Shown here: piece after piece, positions 1 through 9,870 of the stretch
Position numbering within the stretch: position 1 is the first letter of the stretch
How the letters are laid out: every line of letters starts with the position of its first letter
From: an uncultured Rhodospirillales bacterium
GTDB taxonomy: Bacteria; Pseudomonadota; Alphaproteobacteria; CACIAM-22H2
DNA length: 64,000 bases
Assembly (NCBI GenBank): GCA_937926175.1
Contig: CALANV010000044.1
Location: 186,001 to 250,000, forward strand
Direction of reading: 5' to 3'
Notes under the pieces: model-generated
Told to the model about the DNA's origin: nothing
The model's input: the letters and a program-made list of their open reading frames with translations, nothing else
Databases searched by the model: none
Made by a program: the position numbers and the translations under genes

Positions 1-2
1 GT

Positions 3-833
3 CGCGGCCGATTGGCGGCTGTGCTGGCGGCCGGGCAGGGTATCGGCGCCACCGATGGCGACATGCTGGTGGCGACGGCGCTGACGTTGCCCTATGGTGA
101 TCCGGGCTCCGGTTCGGCGTCCCCGTTCGGCTGGATCAGCATGGTCCTGGTGACCGCCGCATGGCGCCGTCGCGGACTCGCCACGTGGCTGCTGAACCGC
201 TGTATCCGCGTGTTTCGGGCCGATGGCCGTACGGCGGTGCTCGACGCGACCCCGGCCGGCCGCGAAGTGTCTCTGCGGCTCGGGTTCCGCGACGGCCCGC
301 GGCTCATGCGGTTCGAAGGGGGACGGCCGGCGGTGACGGGCACGGCGCCGGCCGGCGTGGAGATCCGGTCATTCCACCCCGAGGACATGGCGACGGCCGC
401 GGAACTGGACGTCCGCGTCTTCGGTGGCAACCGGCGCGCCGTGCTCGCCGATCTTGCCCGGAGCCAGTTCAGCGCGGCCTGGGTCGCGTGGCAGGATGGG
501 CGTCTCGCGACCCAGATCAGCCCCCTGGTCGCGACGGCGCCGGCACTCGCCATCGCCCTGTTCGCACGGGCATCGACAGGGGCGACGCAGGCGCACCTGT
601 TCGTGGACGCCTTCGCGGACCAGTCGGACTTCACCGCCCATCTGACGGCGCTCGGATTTCGGCCGCAGCGACCGTTCACGCGCATGTCCCTGGGCGGCGC
701 TGCGCCGGGGCGGCACGATCTGCTCTTCGCGGCCGCCGGTCCGAACTGGGCTGAGCCGCGGGCGCATCGGCACTTCGGTTTCGCGAAATCCGCTCGGGGC
801 AGCGCAGGATATTGCGCCCTGGTGCGTGAATAG
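3..833 (+). CDS. GNAT-family N-acetyltransferase, 5' end outside window
   Basis: The frame is open to the left window edge, so the N-terminus is missing; the first in-window start-like codon (TTG at 12) is probably internal. The visible part carries the GNAT acetyl-CoA-binding signature: a beta strand (WISMVLVT) followed by a WRRRGLATWLL motif, which fits the R/Q-x-x-G-x-A pyrophosphate loop. The next strand ends in the usual LRLGFRDG turn. The C-terminal half looks like the second domain of two-domain GNAT proteins (Acetyltransf_18 type). The substrate cannot be told. The gene ends 8 bp before the efflux operon on the same strand, so read-through is possible, but no functional link is evident. 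Confidence 0.8.
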   Translation, partial: RGRLAAVLAAGQGIGATDGDMLVATALTLPYGDPGSGSASPFGWISMVLVTAAWRRRGLATWLLNRCIRVFRADGRTAVLDATPAGREVSLRLGFRDGPRLMRFEGGRPAVTGTAPAGVEIRSFHPEDMATAAELDVRVFGGNRRAVLADLARSQFSAAWVAWQDGRLATQISPLVATAPALAIALFARASTGATQAHLFVDAFADQSDFTAHLTALGFRPQRPFTRMSLGGAAPGRHDLLFAAAGPNWAEPRAHRHFGFAKSARGSAGYCALVRE

Positions 834-841
834 GAAGGTGC

Positions 842-2226
842 ATGGGCGCTCCTCCGATGGGGCGACGTGCACGACGTTTCAAAGTTGCCGGACCGCGGCG
901 CAGAACCCATATCTCCGATTGCCACATGACAGAACGGATCATCCGATCGCCCGACGGCGGGGCCGCCGCATCGGTCGCGGAACTCAAGACCGGCAGCCCG
1001 TCGCGACGGGCGGTTCGGCCCGTCGCTCGGCGCCCGCGCCGCTGGATCCACTGGGCCTTGCTGGGGCTGGTTCTGCTGATCGCCGGCGGCTGGTTGTGGT
1101 GGTCCTCGGACCAGAAGCCTCAGGACACGTTCGTGACGGCGGTCGTCGAGCGCGGCGACGTCGAGGACAGCACGACGGCGCTGGGCAGTCTTCAGCCCCG
1201 CGAGTACGTGGACGTCGGCACCCAGGTGTCGGGACAGCTCCGGCGGCTCTATTACGAGGTCGGTGCGACGGTCGAGAAGGGCGCGCTGCTCGCCGAGATC
1301 GATCCGACCGTCTACATCGCGCGGGTCGAGGCCGATCGGGCGCAGCTCCTGAACCTGCGTGCGCAGCTCATGGACAAGCAGGCCCAGCTCGTCCTCGCGC
1401 AGCAGCAGGCTCAGCGCCAGCGCAATCTGGCCAGGGCGAACGCGACCAGCGAGGAGGCGGTGCAGAGCGCGGAGGCCGCGCTGCGTTCGGCCGAGGCGCA
1501 GGTCGAGGCGCTGAAGGCGCAGATCCAGCAGACCGAGTCGACGCTCAAGGGCGACGAGGCCAATCTCGGCTACACCAAGATCTACGCGCCGATGGCCGGC
1601 ACGATCGTGTCGCAGACCGCCCGGCAGGGACAGACTCTCAATGCCAATCAGCAGGCGCCGATCATCTACCGCATCGCCGATCTCTCGACGATGACCGTAT
1701 GGACGCAGGTGTCGGAGGCCGACGTCACCAAGCTTCGCATCGGCATGGATGCCTATTTCACCACGCTCGGCCAACCTGATCGCCGCTGGTACGGCAAGCT
1801 GCGGCAGATTCTGCCGACGCCGGAGGTCGTCAACAACGTCGTGCTCTACAACGCGCTGTTCGACGTGCCGAATCCGAACAACGAACTGTTGCCCCAGATG
1901 TCGGCCCAGGTCTTCTTCGTTTCGGCCGCGGCGAAGAACGTGCTGACCGTGCCGGTCGCCGCATTGCGGCCGATCGGCCGCCCGGGTTCGCCGGGTGATG
2001 CCGGCGAGACGCGCGGCGAGGGCCGGGAGGGACGCCGCTTCGTCGTGCAGGTCGTCGCCGACGACGGGTCCGTTACCGAGCGTATCATCACTGTCGGCGT
2101 CATGAACCGGGTCCTCGCCGAAGTGAAGAGCGGACTCGAGCTCGGCGAGCGCGTCGTCGTTGGGACGCGCGCTTCTGGCGCACGTCCTGCGCCGAACGCG
2201 CAGCCCACCCGCATGCCGCGGCTGTC

Positions 2227-2230
<4 letters not shown>
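842..2230 (+). CDS. macA: MacA-like periplasmic adaptor (membrane fusion protein, HlyD/RND type)
   Basis: Adaptor of a tripartite efflux pump, linking the inner-membrane MacB-type ABC transporter to an outer-membrane channel. One N-terminal membrane segment (WALLGLVLLIAGGWLWW) is followed by a lipoyl/barrel-sandwich half (STTALGSLQPREYVDVGTQV), an Ala/Gln/Glu-rich alpha-helical hairpin, the second lipoyl half with GYTKIYAPMAGTI, and a beta-barrel with VWTQVSEADV. This order is typical of MacA. Two starts are possible: ATG 842, preceded closely by AGGAAGG, or in-frame ATG 926 (MTERIIRSPDGG), which removes 28 residues unlike the family and may be the true start. The stop overlaps macB by 4 bp (ATGA), so translation is probably coupled. 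Confidence 0.88.
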
Positions 2231-4179
<1,949 letters not shown>

Positions 4180-4209
4180 CTGGACTCTTCATACCGCACG
4201 CTTTCCGAC

Positions 4210-5625
4210 ATGGCTCTTCGTCACATTCTCATCGCGGCCGTCGCGCTCGCAACCGCCGGCTGTAGCATCGGTCCGGACTATGTCAGGCCGGAGGCGCCGG
4301 TACCAGCCGCTTGGCGGACCACTGCGCCCGACGAAGCCGTGACGTGGCCATCGCCGGAGTGGTGGCGCGGCTTCGGATCGCCGACGCTCGACGACTACAT
4401 CCTGCGCGCACAGCGTAACAACACGGATATTACCGGCGCCGCCGCGCGCGTGCTTCAGGCGGTGGCGCGAGCGCGCATCGCCGGCGCGAACTTGCTGCCA
4501 TCACTCGATGCAGGCGCCGACGTTGCCCGGAGCTACACCGGCGGCGGTACGGGAAGTGGGAGCGGACGGGGATCCCAGACGCGGACGAGCTACAGCGCGT
4601 CCATTGCCGCAAGCTACGAACTCGATGTCTGGGGGCGGAATCGCGCCGCCCTTGCGTCCGCCGAAGCCCTGGTGCTGTCGAGCCAATATGACCGCGAGGC
4701 GGTGGCACTGACCATCACCGCCGACGTGGCTACCCTCTACTTCCAGATCCTGGAGCTGCAGGACCGTCTCGCGATTGCGCGTGACAACCTTGCAAATGCG
4801 GAGCAGGTCTTGGCCGTCGTCGAGGCGCGGGTGGCGAACGGCGCCGCCTCGCCGCTCGAGTTGGCGCAGCAGCGAACGGTCGTCGCCAACCAGCGTGCGT
4901 CGATACCCTCGCTGGAGCAGCAGCTTCGACAGGCCGAGAACCTGCTTGCCGTTCTGCTCGGCGAGGCGCCCGACGCCGTGGCCGTCCCGGCCGGCACGCT
5001 CGACGCGATCTCGATTCCCACGGTCGCGCCCGGCATTCCGTCGGAATTGCTCACGCGCCGGCCCGACATCCGCAACGCCGAGGCGCAGCTCATCGCCGCG
5101 AATGCCGACATCAAGGTGGCGCGGGCAGCCCTCTTTCCCAGCATTCCTCTGACCGGACAGGCGGGCTTCGAAAGCCTCGCGCTGTCGTCGCTGTTCGACA
5201 GCGGCGGATTCTTCTACAGCCTCTTCGCTGGCGTGACGCAGCCGATCTTCCAGGGCGGACGCCTCTCGGGCCAAGTCGACCTGACGGAGGCGCGCTACGA
5301 AGAACTCGTGCAGGTCTACCGCCAGACCGTGATCAACGCTTTCAGCGACGTCGAGAACGCCCTCGTCGCCATCCGCCAGCTCGATCGGCAGCAGGCTCTT
5401 CAGGAAGAGGCGGTCGAACAGGCACAGCTCGCGTTCGAGCTGGCCGATGCGCGCTACCGGGCCGGGGCGGTCGATCTTCTGACCGTGCTCGACGCACAGC
5501 GCACGTTGTTCCAGGCGCGCGACCAGCTTGTCCAGATCAAGTCGGACCGCCTGCAGGCAACGGTCTCGCTGTTCAGGGCTCTTGGCGGCGGATGGCAGGA
5601 CGACGTCGCGTCCGGTAACGACTGA
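4210..5625 (+). CDS. Outer-membrane efflux factor, NodT/OprM-type lipoprotein
   Basis: TolC-like channel completing the MacAB pump. A short signal sequence ends in a lipobox ATAGC, so the mature protein should be lipid-anchored at Cys. It is followed by the family hallmark SIGPDYVRPEAPVPAAW. The body of 471 residues has the two repeated outer-membrane-factor halves: long coiled helices with ANAEQVLAVVEARVANG in the first and ELADARYRAGAVDLLTVLDA in the second, with amphipathic beta stretches between. It lies 30 bp after macB on the same strand and ends the operon. The region just downstream carries antisense debris of another gene. Confidence 0.92.
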   Translation: MALRHILIAAVALATAGCSIGPDYVRPEAPVPAAWRTTAPDEAVTWPSPEWWRGFGSPTLDDYILRAQRNNTDITGAAARVLQAVARARIAGANLLPSLDAGADVARSYTGGGTGSGSGRGSQTRTSYSASIAASYELDVWGRNRAALASAEALVLSSQYDREAVALTITADVATLYFQILELQDRLAIARDNLANAEQVLAVVEARVANGAASPLELAQQRTVVANQRASIPSLEQQLRQAENLLAVLLGEAPDAVAVPAGTLDAISIPTVAPGIPSELLTRRPDIRNAEAQLIAANADIKVARAALFPSIPLTGQAGFESLALSSLFDSGGFFYSLFAGVTQPIFQGGRLSGQVDLTEARYEELVQVYRQTVINAFSDVENALVAIRQLDRQQALQEEAVEQAQLAFELADARYRAGAVDLLTVLDAQRTLFQARDQLVQIKSDRLQATVSLFRALGGGWQDDVASGND

Positions 5626-5639
5626 ACTTCCGCATCGGC

Positions 5640-5900
5640 GAGCCCCAGCTGCGATGCGCCAGCGCCGGGGCGGCGATAGCGCCGCGACCCTGCTCGAATT
5701 CGATGTCGATGCTGGCATCGCGATCTCCGCCCGTCTTCGGGGCATAGAAGTGGGGCGCGTGGTTGCCGCCGACGGTCCAGTTGAGCGTGAAGTCGGGTTC
5801 CTGCGCCGGGGCCAGTGTGGACGCAGCTACTTCCGCGAAGATGATGCGCCAAAGGTAAAAACAACCAACCGCGTAAGGCGGGGCTGCGCGTCTCCCTGAA
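5640..5900 (-). pseudogene. Remnant of an ABC transporter periplasmic binding protein (NMT1/SsuA-like N-terminus)
   Basis: Read on the minus strand, one frame from about 5880 down to 5640 gives a hydrophobic stretch ending AASTLAPAQ, then DFTLNWTVGGNHAPHFYA, then IDIEFEQGRG. This is the start of NMT1/THI5-like (sulfonate, nitrate or pyrimidine-precursor) binding proteins: signal peptide, then L-x-W-T-x-x-x-N-H-A-P. Near 5650-5660 the homology moves to another frame, reading GASQLGLADAE, the expected next family block. After that the frame runs into the 3' end of the outer-membrane factor gene and the similarity stops. No ATG start is visible in the first frame. It is therefore a truncated, frameshifted relic. 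The family match is from memory of conserved motifs, not a search. Confidence 0.5.
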
Positions 5901-5941
5901 CGTGCCGACGCGCTGCTGTCGACGCGGCATCGGCTTTTGTG

Positions 5942-5957
5942 GTAACTGGGCAGTTAC
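5942..5957. promoter_or_regulatory. Palindromic operator GTAAC-N6-GTTAC, copy 1 (upstream of the TetR gene)
   Basis: The 16 bases GTAACTGGGCAGTTAC form a 6+6 perfect inverted repeat around GGGC. It lies 54 bp upstream of the TetR ATG at 6012. The same design recurs at 6756-6771 and 11433-11448, both immediately upstream of catabolic genes. Size, symmetry and position fit a TetR-family operator; autoregulation is inferred. Confidence 0.7.
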
Positions 5958-6011
5958 TCCTGAACGATAGGGGGTGGCGTCGTCATCCTGTCAACCGCAC
6001 ATCCGTTGCTT

Positions 6012-6716
6012 ATGTCACTTCAATCTCCGAGAGATTTCCGCGGCAGTCGTCAGGCAGGCACGACGGTCACGCGCGGACCGCGACGGGCAAACGGCCGGCG
6101 TCAAACGCGTGACCCCGAGCGCACGCGCGAGGCGATCCTGGCCGCAGCCGAAACCGAATTTGCCGCGAAGGGCCTGAGCGGGGCGCGCGTCGATGCCATC
6201 GCGCGGCGGGCACGCGCGAACAAGCGGATGATCTATCACTATTTCGGCAGCAAGGACCGGCTCTATGCCGCGGTTCTCGAACGGGTCTACGCCGCGCGGC
6301 GCGGCAGCGAGCGCACGCTCGACCTCGCCCATCTCGACCCGCAGGCGGCGATCCGTGCACTCGTGGAATTCAATTTCGCCTATGCCAAGGCGCATCCTGA
6401 ATTCATTCGTCTGGTCAACAACGAGAATCTGTACGGCGCCCGGCATTTGCGCGGCTCGAACCGCGTGCGGGCGCTGCATAGTCCGCTGCTCGAGATGATC
6501 GCCGATATCCTGCGGCGCGGCGCGGAGCAGGGCGTCTTTCGCCGTGACGTGGATCCGGTGCAGCTCTACATCTCGATCGCCGGCCTGGGTTACTTTTACC
6601 TGTCCAACAACGCGACGCTGTCCGCTGTCTTCGGTCGCGACCTTTCCACGCCGATGGAGAAATCGAAGCGGCGCCAGCATATGGTCGACGTCATTCTCGG
6701 TTACCTGCGTCCGTGA
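6012..6716 (+). CDS. TetR/AcrR-family transcriptional regulator
   Basis: Likely repressor of the downstream catabolic locus. The N-terminal helix-turn-helix domain is clear: RTREAILAAAETEFAAKG, then ARVDAIARRARANKRMIYHYF and GSKDRLYAAVLERVY. The C-terminal ligand domain contains NNENLYGARHL and looks like the group of TetR proteins that regulate small-molecule catabolism. ATG 6012 is preferred to a TTG six bases upstream. Three GTAAC-N6-GTTAC palindromes, upstream of this gene and of two transcription units after it, are the probable binding sites. The gene could instead regulate the efflux operon before it, but no such site lies in front of macA. Confidence 0.9.
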   Translation: MSLQSPRDFRGSRQAGTTVTRGPRRANGRRQTRDPERTREAILAAAETEFAAKGLSGARVDAIARRARANKRMIYHYFGSKDRLYAAVLERVYAARRGSERTLDLAHLDPQAAIRALVEFNFAYAKAHPEFIRLVNNENLYGARHLRGSNRVRALHSPLLEMIADILRRGAEQGVFRRDVDPVQLYISIAGLGYFYLSNNATLSAVFGRDLSTPMEKSKRRQHMVDVILGYLRP

Positions 6717-6755
6717 CGCACACGGGATTGACAAGGCATCGCTTCACGCGCAAAG

Positions 6756-6771
6756 GTAACCGCACGGTTAC
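6756..6771. promoter_or_regulatory. Palindromic operator GTAAC-N6-GTTAC, copy 2 (upstream of the DapA-like gene)
   Basis: GTAACCGCACGGTTAC is a perfect 6+6 inverted repeat around GCAC, ending 17 bp before the ATG at 6789. Bound protein would block transcription or early elongation. It matches copies 1 and 3 at all ten outer positions. Confidence 0.7.
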
Positions 6772-6788
6772 TTCGCGATGGCGACCTC

Positions 6789-7850
6789 ATGTATGCACGG
6801 TGGCAGGGCTGGCCACAGGCTGTTCTTGATGTGTTGAGGCGGGGGGCCGTCATTCCGGCCCATCCGCTCGCGCTCGATCGTGACCGCAGACTCGATCCGC
6901 GGCGCCAGCGTGCGTTGACCCGTTACTATATCGACGCCGGCGCGGGCGGCCTTGCCGTCGGCGTTCACGCGACCCAGTTCGCCATTCGCGACGTCGGCCT
7001 TTACGAGCCGGTGCTGCGTCTGGCGATGGAGACGGCGCAGGATTGGACGGACCGTCCGCTCGTGATGATCGCCGGCGTCACCGGACGGACGCAGCAGGCC
7101 GTCGCGGAGGCACGTATCGCGCGTGACCTGGGCTATCATGCCGTGTTGATGTCGCTTGCGGCCTTCAAGGGGGCAAGCGAGGACGAACTGATCGAGCACG
7201 CGCAGACCATCGCTCGCGAGATGCCGGTTGTCGGCTTCTATCTGCAGACGGCGGTGGGCGGAATCGTCCTGCCGGTGTCGTTCTGGCGGCGCTTCGCCGC
7301 GATCGAAAACGTCATCGCCATCAAGACGGCGCCGTTCAACCGCTACCGGACGCTGGACGTCGTTCGCGGCGTCGTCGAGGCCGGCGCCGCCGACCGCATC
7401 GCGCTCTATACCGGCAACGATGATCATATCGTGCTGGACCTGCTCGTGCCATTTGTGATCCGTGCGAACGGGAAGGAGACGGTCGTCCGCATCAAGGGCG
7501 GCCTGCTCGGTCACTGGAGCGTCTGGACCAAGGCCGCCGTCGATCTGCTCGCGCGCATTCATGGCGCCATCGAGCAGGGTGTCGTGACCGCGGACCTGCT
7601 GGCGCTCGACTCGCAGGTCACCGACTGCAATGCCGCCGTGTTCGACGTCGCCAACGACTTCCACGGGGTGATCGCCGGCTGCCACGAGGTGCTGCGCCGG
7701 CAGGGATTGCTCGAAGGCATCTGGTGTCTGGATCCGAACGAGGGGCTCGGGCCGGGGCAGGCCGAGGAGATCACGCGCGTTGCCGCGGCGTATCCGCATC
7801 TGACGGACGATGCGTTCGTGCGCGCCAATCTCGAGCGGTGGCTGTCATGA
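6789..7850 (+). CDS. Dihydrodipicolinate synthase-family (DapA/NAL superfamily) aldolase or dehydratase
   Basis: Class I, Schiff-base-forming TIM-barrel lyase, 353 residues. The expected catalytic pair is present: Tyr151 in VGFYLQT and Lys179 in NVIAIKTAP, 28 residues apart as in DapA. An N-terminal GAGGLAVGVHATQF segment sits where DapA has its substrate loop. Members of this superfamily cleave or dehydrate 2-keto acids (KDG, N-acetylneuraminate, 4-hydroxy-2-oxo acids). Lysine synthesis is unlikely because the gene opens a catabolic and transport cluster behind a TetR-type operator. The exact substrate is unknown. Confidence 0.85.
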   Translation: MYARWQGWPQAVLDVLRRGAVIPAHPLALDRDRRLDPRRQRALTRYYIDAGAGGLAVGVHATQFAIRDVGLYEPVLRLAMETAQDWTDRPLVMIAGVTGRTQQAVAEARIARDLGYHAVLMSLAAFKGASEDELIEHAQTIAREMPVVGFYLQTAVGGIVLPVSFWRRFAAIENVIAIKTAPFNRYRTLDVVRGVVEAGAADRIALYTGNDDHIVLDLLVPFVIRANGKETVVRIKGGLLGHWSVWTKAAVDLLARIHGAIEQGVVTADLLALDSQVTDCNAAVFDVANDFHGVIAGCHEVLRRQGLLEGIWCLDPNEGLGPGQAEEITRVAAAYPHLTDDAFVRANLERWLS

Positions 7851-8107
7851 TCGCATCGGCGAAGTGTGCGTGCCGCGCACCTTTCGGTGATGGATTCGCG
7901 GCCGGGCTCACATTACGGGGCGGCGGGGTTCATGAAGTCGTCGAACGTCGCGGTGACGGCGATCGAGATCTTCGGGGATATGCCCTCGCGGCCGTCGCCG
8001 GAGTCGGCCTTGCCGTTCTGCTTGCGTGGAACACGGATCTAGGCAGCGGCATAGGGTCGTAAGAACCACACAACGAAAGTAGGGACAACACACGAAAGGA
8101 GGAGACG

Positions 8108-9109
8108 ATGCTGAAATCGATTGCATATGGAATCGCCGCCGTCGGGCTGGTGCTCTTTGCGCCGGCGGCCCATGCCCAGTGGAAACCGACCAAGCCGATC
8201 ACGATCATCGTGCCGTGGGCGGCGGGCGGCTCGACCGACCAGGTCACGCGCGTCACGGCTGCCGAGCTCGAGACGCATCTCGGGCAGAAGGTCGTCGTCG
8301 TGAACCAGCCCGGCGCGTCCGGCTCGATCGGCACCAAGAACGCGCTCGAGGCGCCGAAGGATGGCTATACCTGGACCGCCGGCGCCGCCCAGGACCTCGG
8401 AACCTACATCGTCCTCGGCATGCTCGACACCAGGCTGAGCGACTGGCATCTCTTCCTCAACGTCGCAAACGTCGCGGTCGTCGGTGTCAATCCGGCGACA
8501 CCCTACAAGAGCGTCAAAGATCTGCTCGACGCGATGAAGGCGAAGCCGGAGCAGATCACCGTGGCGACGGCGGGCGTGACGTCGGCCGGTCACAACGCCA
8601 TCGAGGCGATCGCGCGCGCGACCGGCATCAAGTACCGTCACGTGACGTATGACGGCGGCAACCCGGCCGTGATTGCCACGGTTTCGGGCGAGACCGAGGT
8701 GACGACGCAGCTTGCCGTCGAACAGGCGGAGATGATCCGCGCCAAGCGCATCCGGCCGCTCGCCGTCGTCGGCGACACGGCGCTGGAGCTCGAGGGTTAC
8801 GGAACGATCTCGCCGATCACGCAGGAGCTCCAGGACTTCAAGGCGCCGGCGAACTACTTCGGCATCTTCGTACCCAAGGGCGTTCCGGCCGAGGTCGTGC
8901 AGACGCTCGAGAAGATTTGGGCCGAGAAGATCAGCAACTCGGAGGCGCTGAAGAAGTACGCCGCCAGCCGCGGTGCGCTGTTCGCGCCGGCTTATGGCGC
9001 CGACGCCCAGGCCAAGGCGATGCCGGCCGTCCAGGCGAATGCGTGGCTGATGGCCGACGGCGGCAAGGCCAAGGTGTCGCCGGACACGGTCGGCATCCCG
9101 CGGCCGTAA
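8108..9109 (+). CDS. tctC: TctC/Bug-family periplasmic solute receptor of a tripartite tricarboxylate transporter
   Basis: High-affinity periplasmic receptor, 333 residues. A signal peptide of about 23 residues ends AHA before QWKPTKPITIIVPWAAGG, the standard Bug-family opening; the GGSTDQVTR loop and NQPGASGSIGT segment also fit the fold that binds carboxylates. A strong ribosome site (AAAGGAGG) precedes ATG 8108. It is followed by TctB and TctA genes, giving a complete TTT system. Bug receptors bind citrate, dicarboxylates, sugar acids, aromatic acids and others, so a carboxylated ligand is expected. Confidence 0.92.
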   Translation: MLKSIAYGIAAVGLVLFAPAAHAQWKPTKPITIIVPWAAGGSTDQVTRVTAAELETHLGQKVVVVNQPGASGSIGTKNALEAPKDGYTWTAGAAQDLGTYIVLGMLDTRLSDWHLFLNVANVAVVGVNPATPYKSVKDLLDAMKAKPEQITVATAGVTSAGHNAIEAIARATGIKYRHVTYDGGNPAVIATVSGETEVTTQLAVEQAEMIRAKRIRPLAVVGDTALELEGYGTISPITQELQDFKAPANYFGIFVPKGVPAEVVQTLEKIWAEKISNSEALKKYAASRGALFAPAYGADAQAKAMPAVQANAWLMADGGKAKVSPDTVGIPRP

Positions 9110-9336
9110 GGTCGGTCCGGAGGCGTCGTGCCGGCTGCACCCTCATCCTGGCTCGCCCTCGCGGGGAGAGACAAGGTTTGTGGCCGGCGCGTCGGACTCC
9201 CCTTTTTTCCCTTGGTCGGGAAAGGGCGACGGCGCGTGCGACGCCTCCGATCCGTTTCACGAATGGTATGACGGCACGGCACCGATTGCGGCGGCGCACG
9301 TCGGGCACCGTGCCGGACAGATTGGGAGCTGAACGC

Positions 9337-9849
9337 ATGGACGAAAGACCCTCGGCAACGGCGGACCTGCTTTCGGCGGTCTTCTGGATGTTTTTCGGCG
9401 GCGCGATCGTCTATGGCGCATGGACGATGGACAGGCTCGAGTACATGAACATCAATCCCTATACGGTGCCGGGATTGGTGCCGGGCATCCTCGGCGTGTG
9501 CATCGCGTTCATGGGGGCGCTGCTGTTGATCCGCGCCGTCCGGGCGGGCGCTCCGAAGCTTGGCGATATCGTTGCCGAACGTCCCGGACGCCGTGTGGAA
9601 ATCGTGCGTGTTCTGGTCGCGGCGGGACTCTGTCTCGTCTATGCGGCCGGATTCGTCGGACACGGGCTGCCGTTCTGGCTGGTCACTGCCGGCTTTGTCA
9701 CCGCCTTCATCTTCGTCTTTCAGTTTCCGGCGCGCCGGGCCGACGACACGCTGTTGCGCGGCCTTTTCGTCGCGCTGCTCTGCGGGGCTGCGACGGCGGC
9801 GGCGGTCACGCTCGTTTTCCAGGAAATCTTCCTGGTCCGCCTGCCCTGA
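9337..9849 (+). CDS. tctB: TctB-family small membrane subunit of a tripartite tricarboxylate transporter
   Basis: 170 residues with four predicted membrane segments: LLSAVFWMFFGGAIVYGAW, VPGLVPGILGVCIAFMGALL, a pair around VLVAAGLCLVYAAGF and PFWLVTAGFVTAFIFVF, and a last one near LLCGAATAAAVTLVF. The YTVPGLVPGILG stretch is typical of TctB. ATG 9337 follows GGGAGCTG and fits both length and topology. It lies 227 bp after tctC and 21 bp before tctA. Its role is to assemble with TctA in the inner membrane. Confidence 0.88.
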   Translation: MDERPSATADLLSAVFWMFFGGAIVYGAWTMDRLEYMNINPYTVPGLVPGILGVCIAFMGALLLIRAVRAGAPKLGDIVAERPGRRVEIVRVLVAAGLCLVYAAGFVGHGLPFWLVTAGFVTAFIFVFQFPARRADDTLLRGLFVALLCGAATAAAVTLVFQEIFLVRLP

Positions 9850-9870
9850 ACGATCACTCGCGGCGCAACC

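Noticed and set aside
6789..7850. Assignment as lysine-biosynthetic DapA
   Set aside because: Catalytic Tyr and Lys are kept, but the gene is in a regulated catabolic and transport locus and the substrate-loop region differs from DapA.
7914..8044. Minus-strand frame of about 40 codons with coding-like bases (reading KISIAVTATFDDFMNPA)
   Set aside because: No start codon, a stop directly upstream, and no family recognised. It could be a gene scrap before tctC, but a plus-strand frame here looks equally coding-like, so it is not called.
9110..9336. 227-bp gap between tctC and tctB with a short CCCTT/AAGGG hairpin and T run
   Set aside because: The stem is only about five pairs and the T run is on the wrong side for a terminator after tctC. 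A degenerate dispersed repeat is possible but not supportable from one copy.
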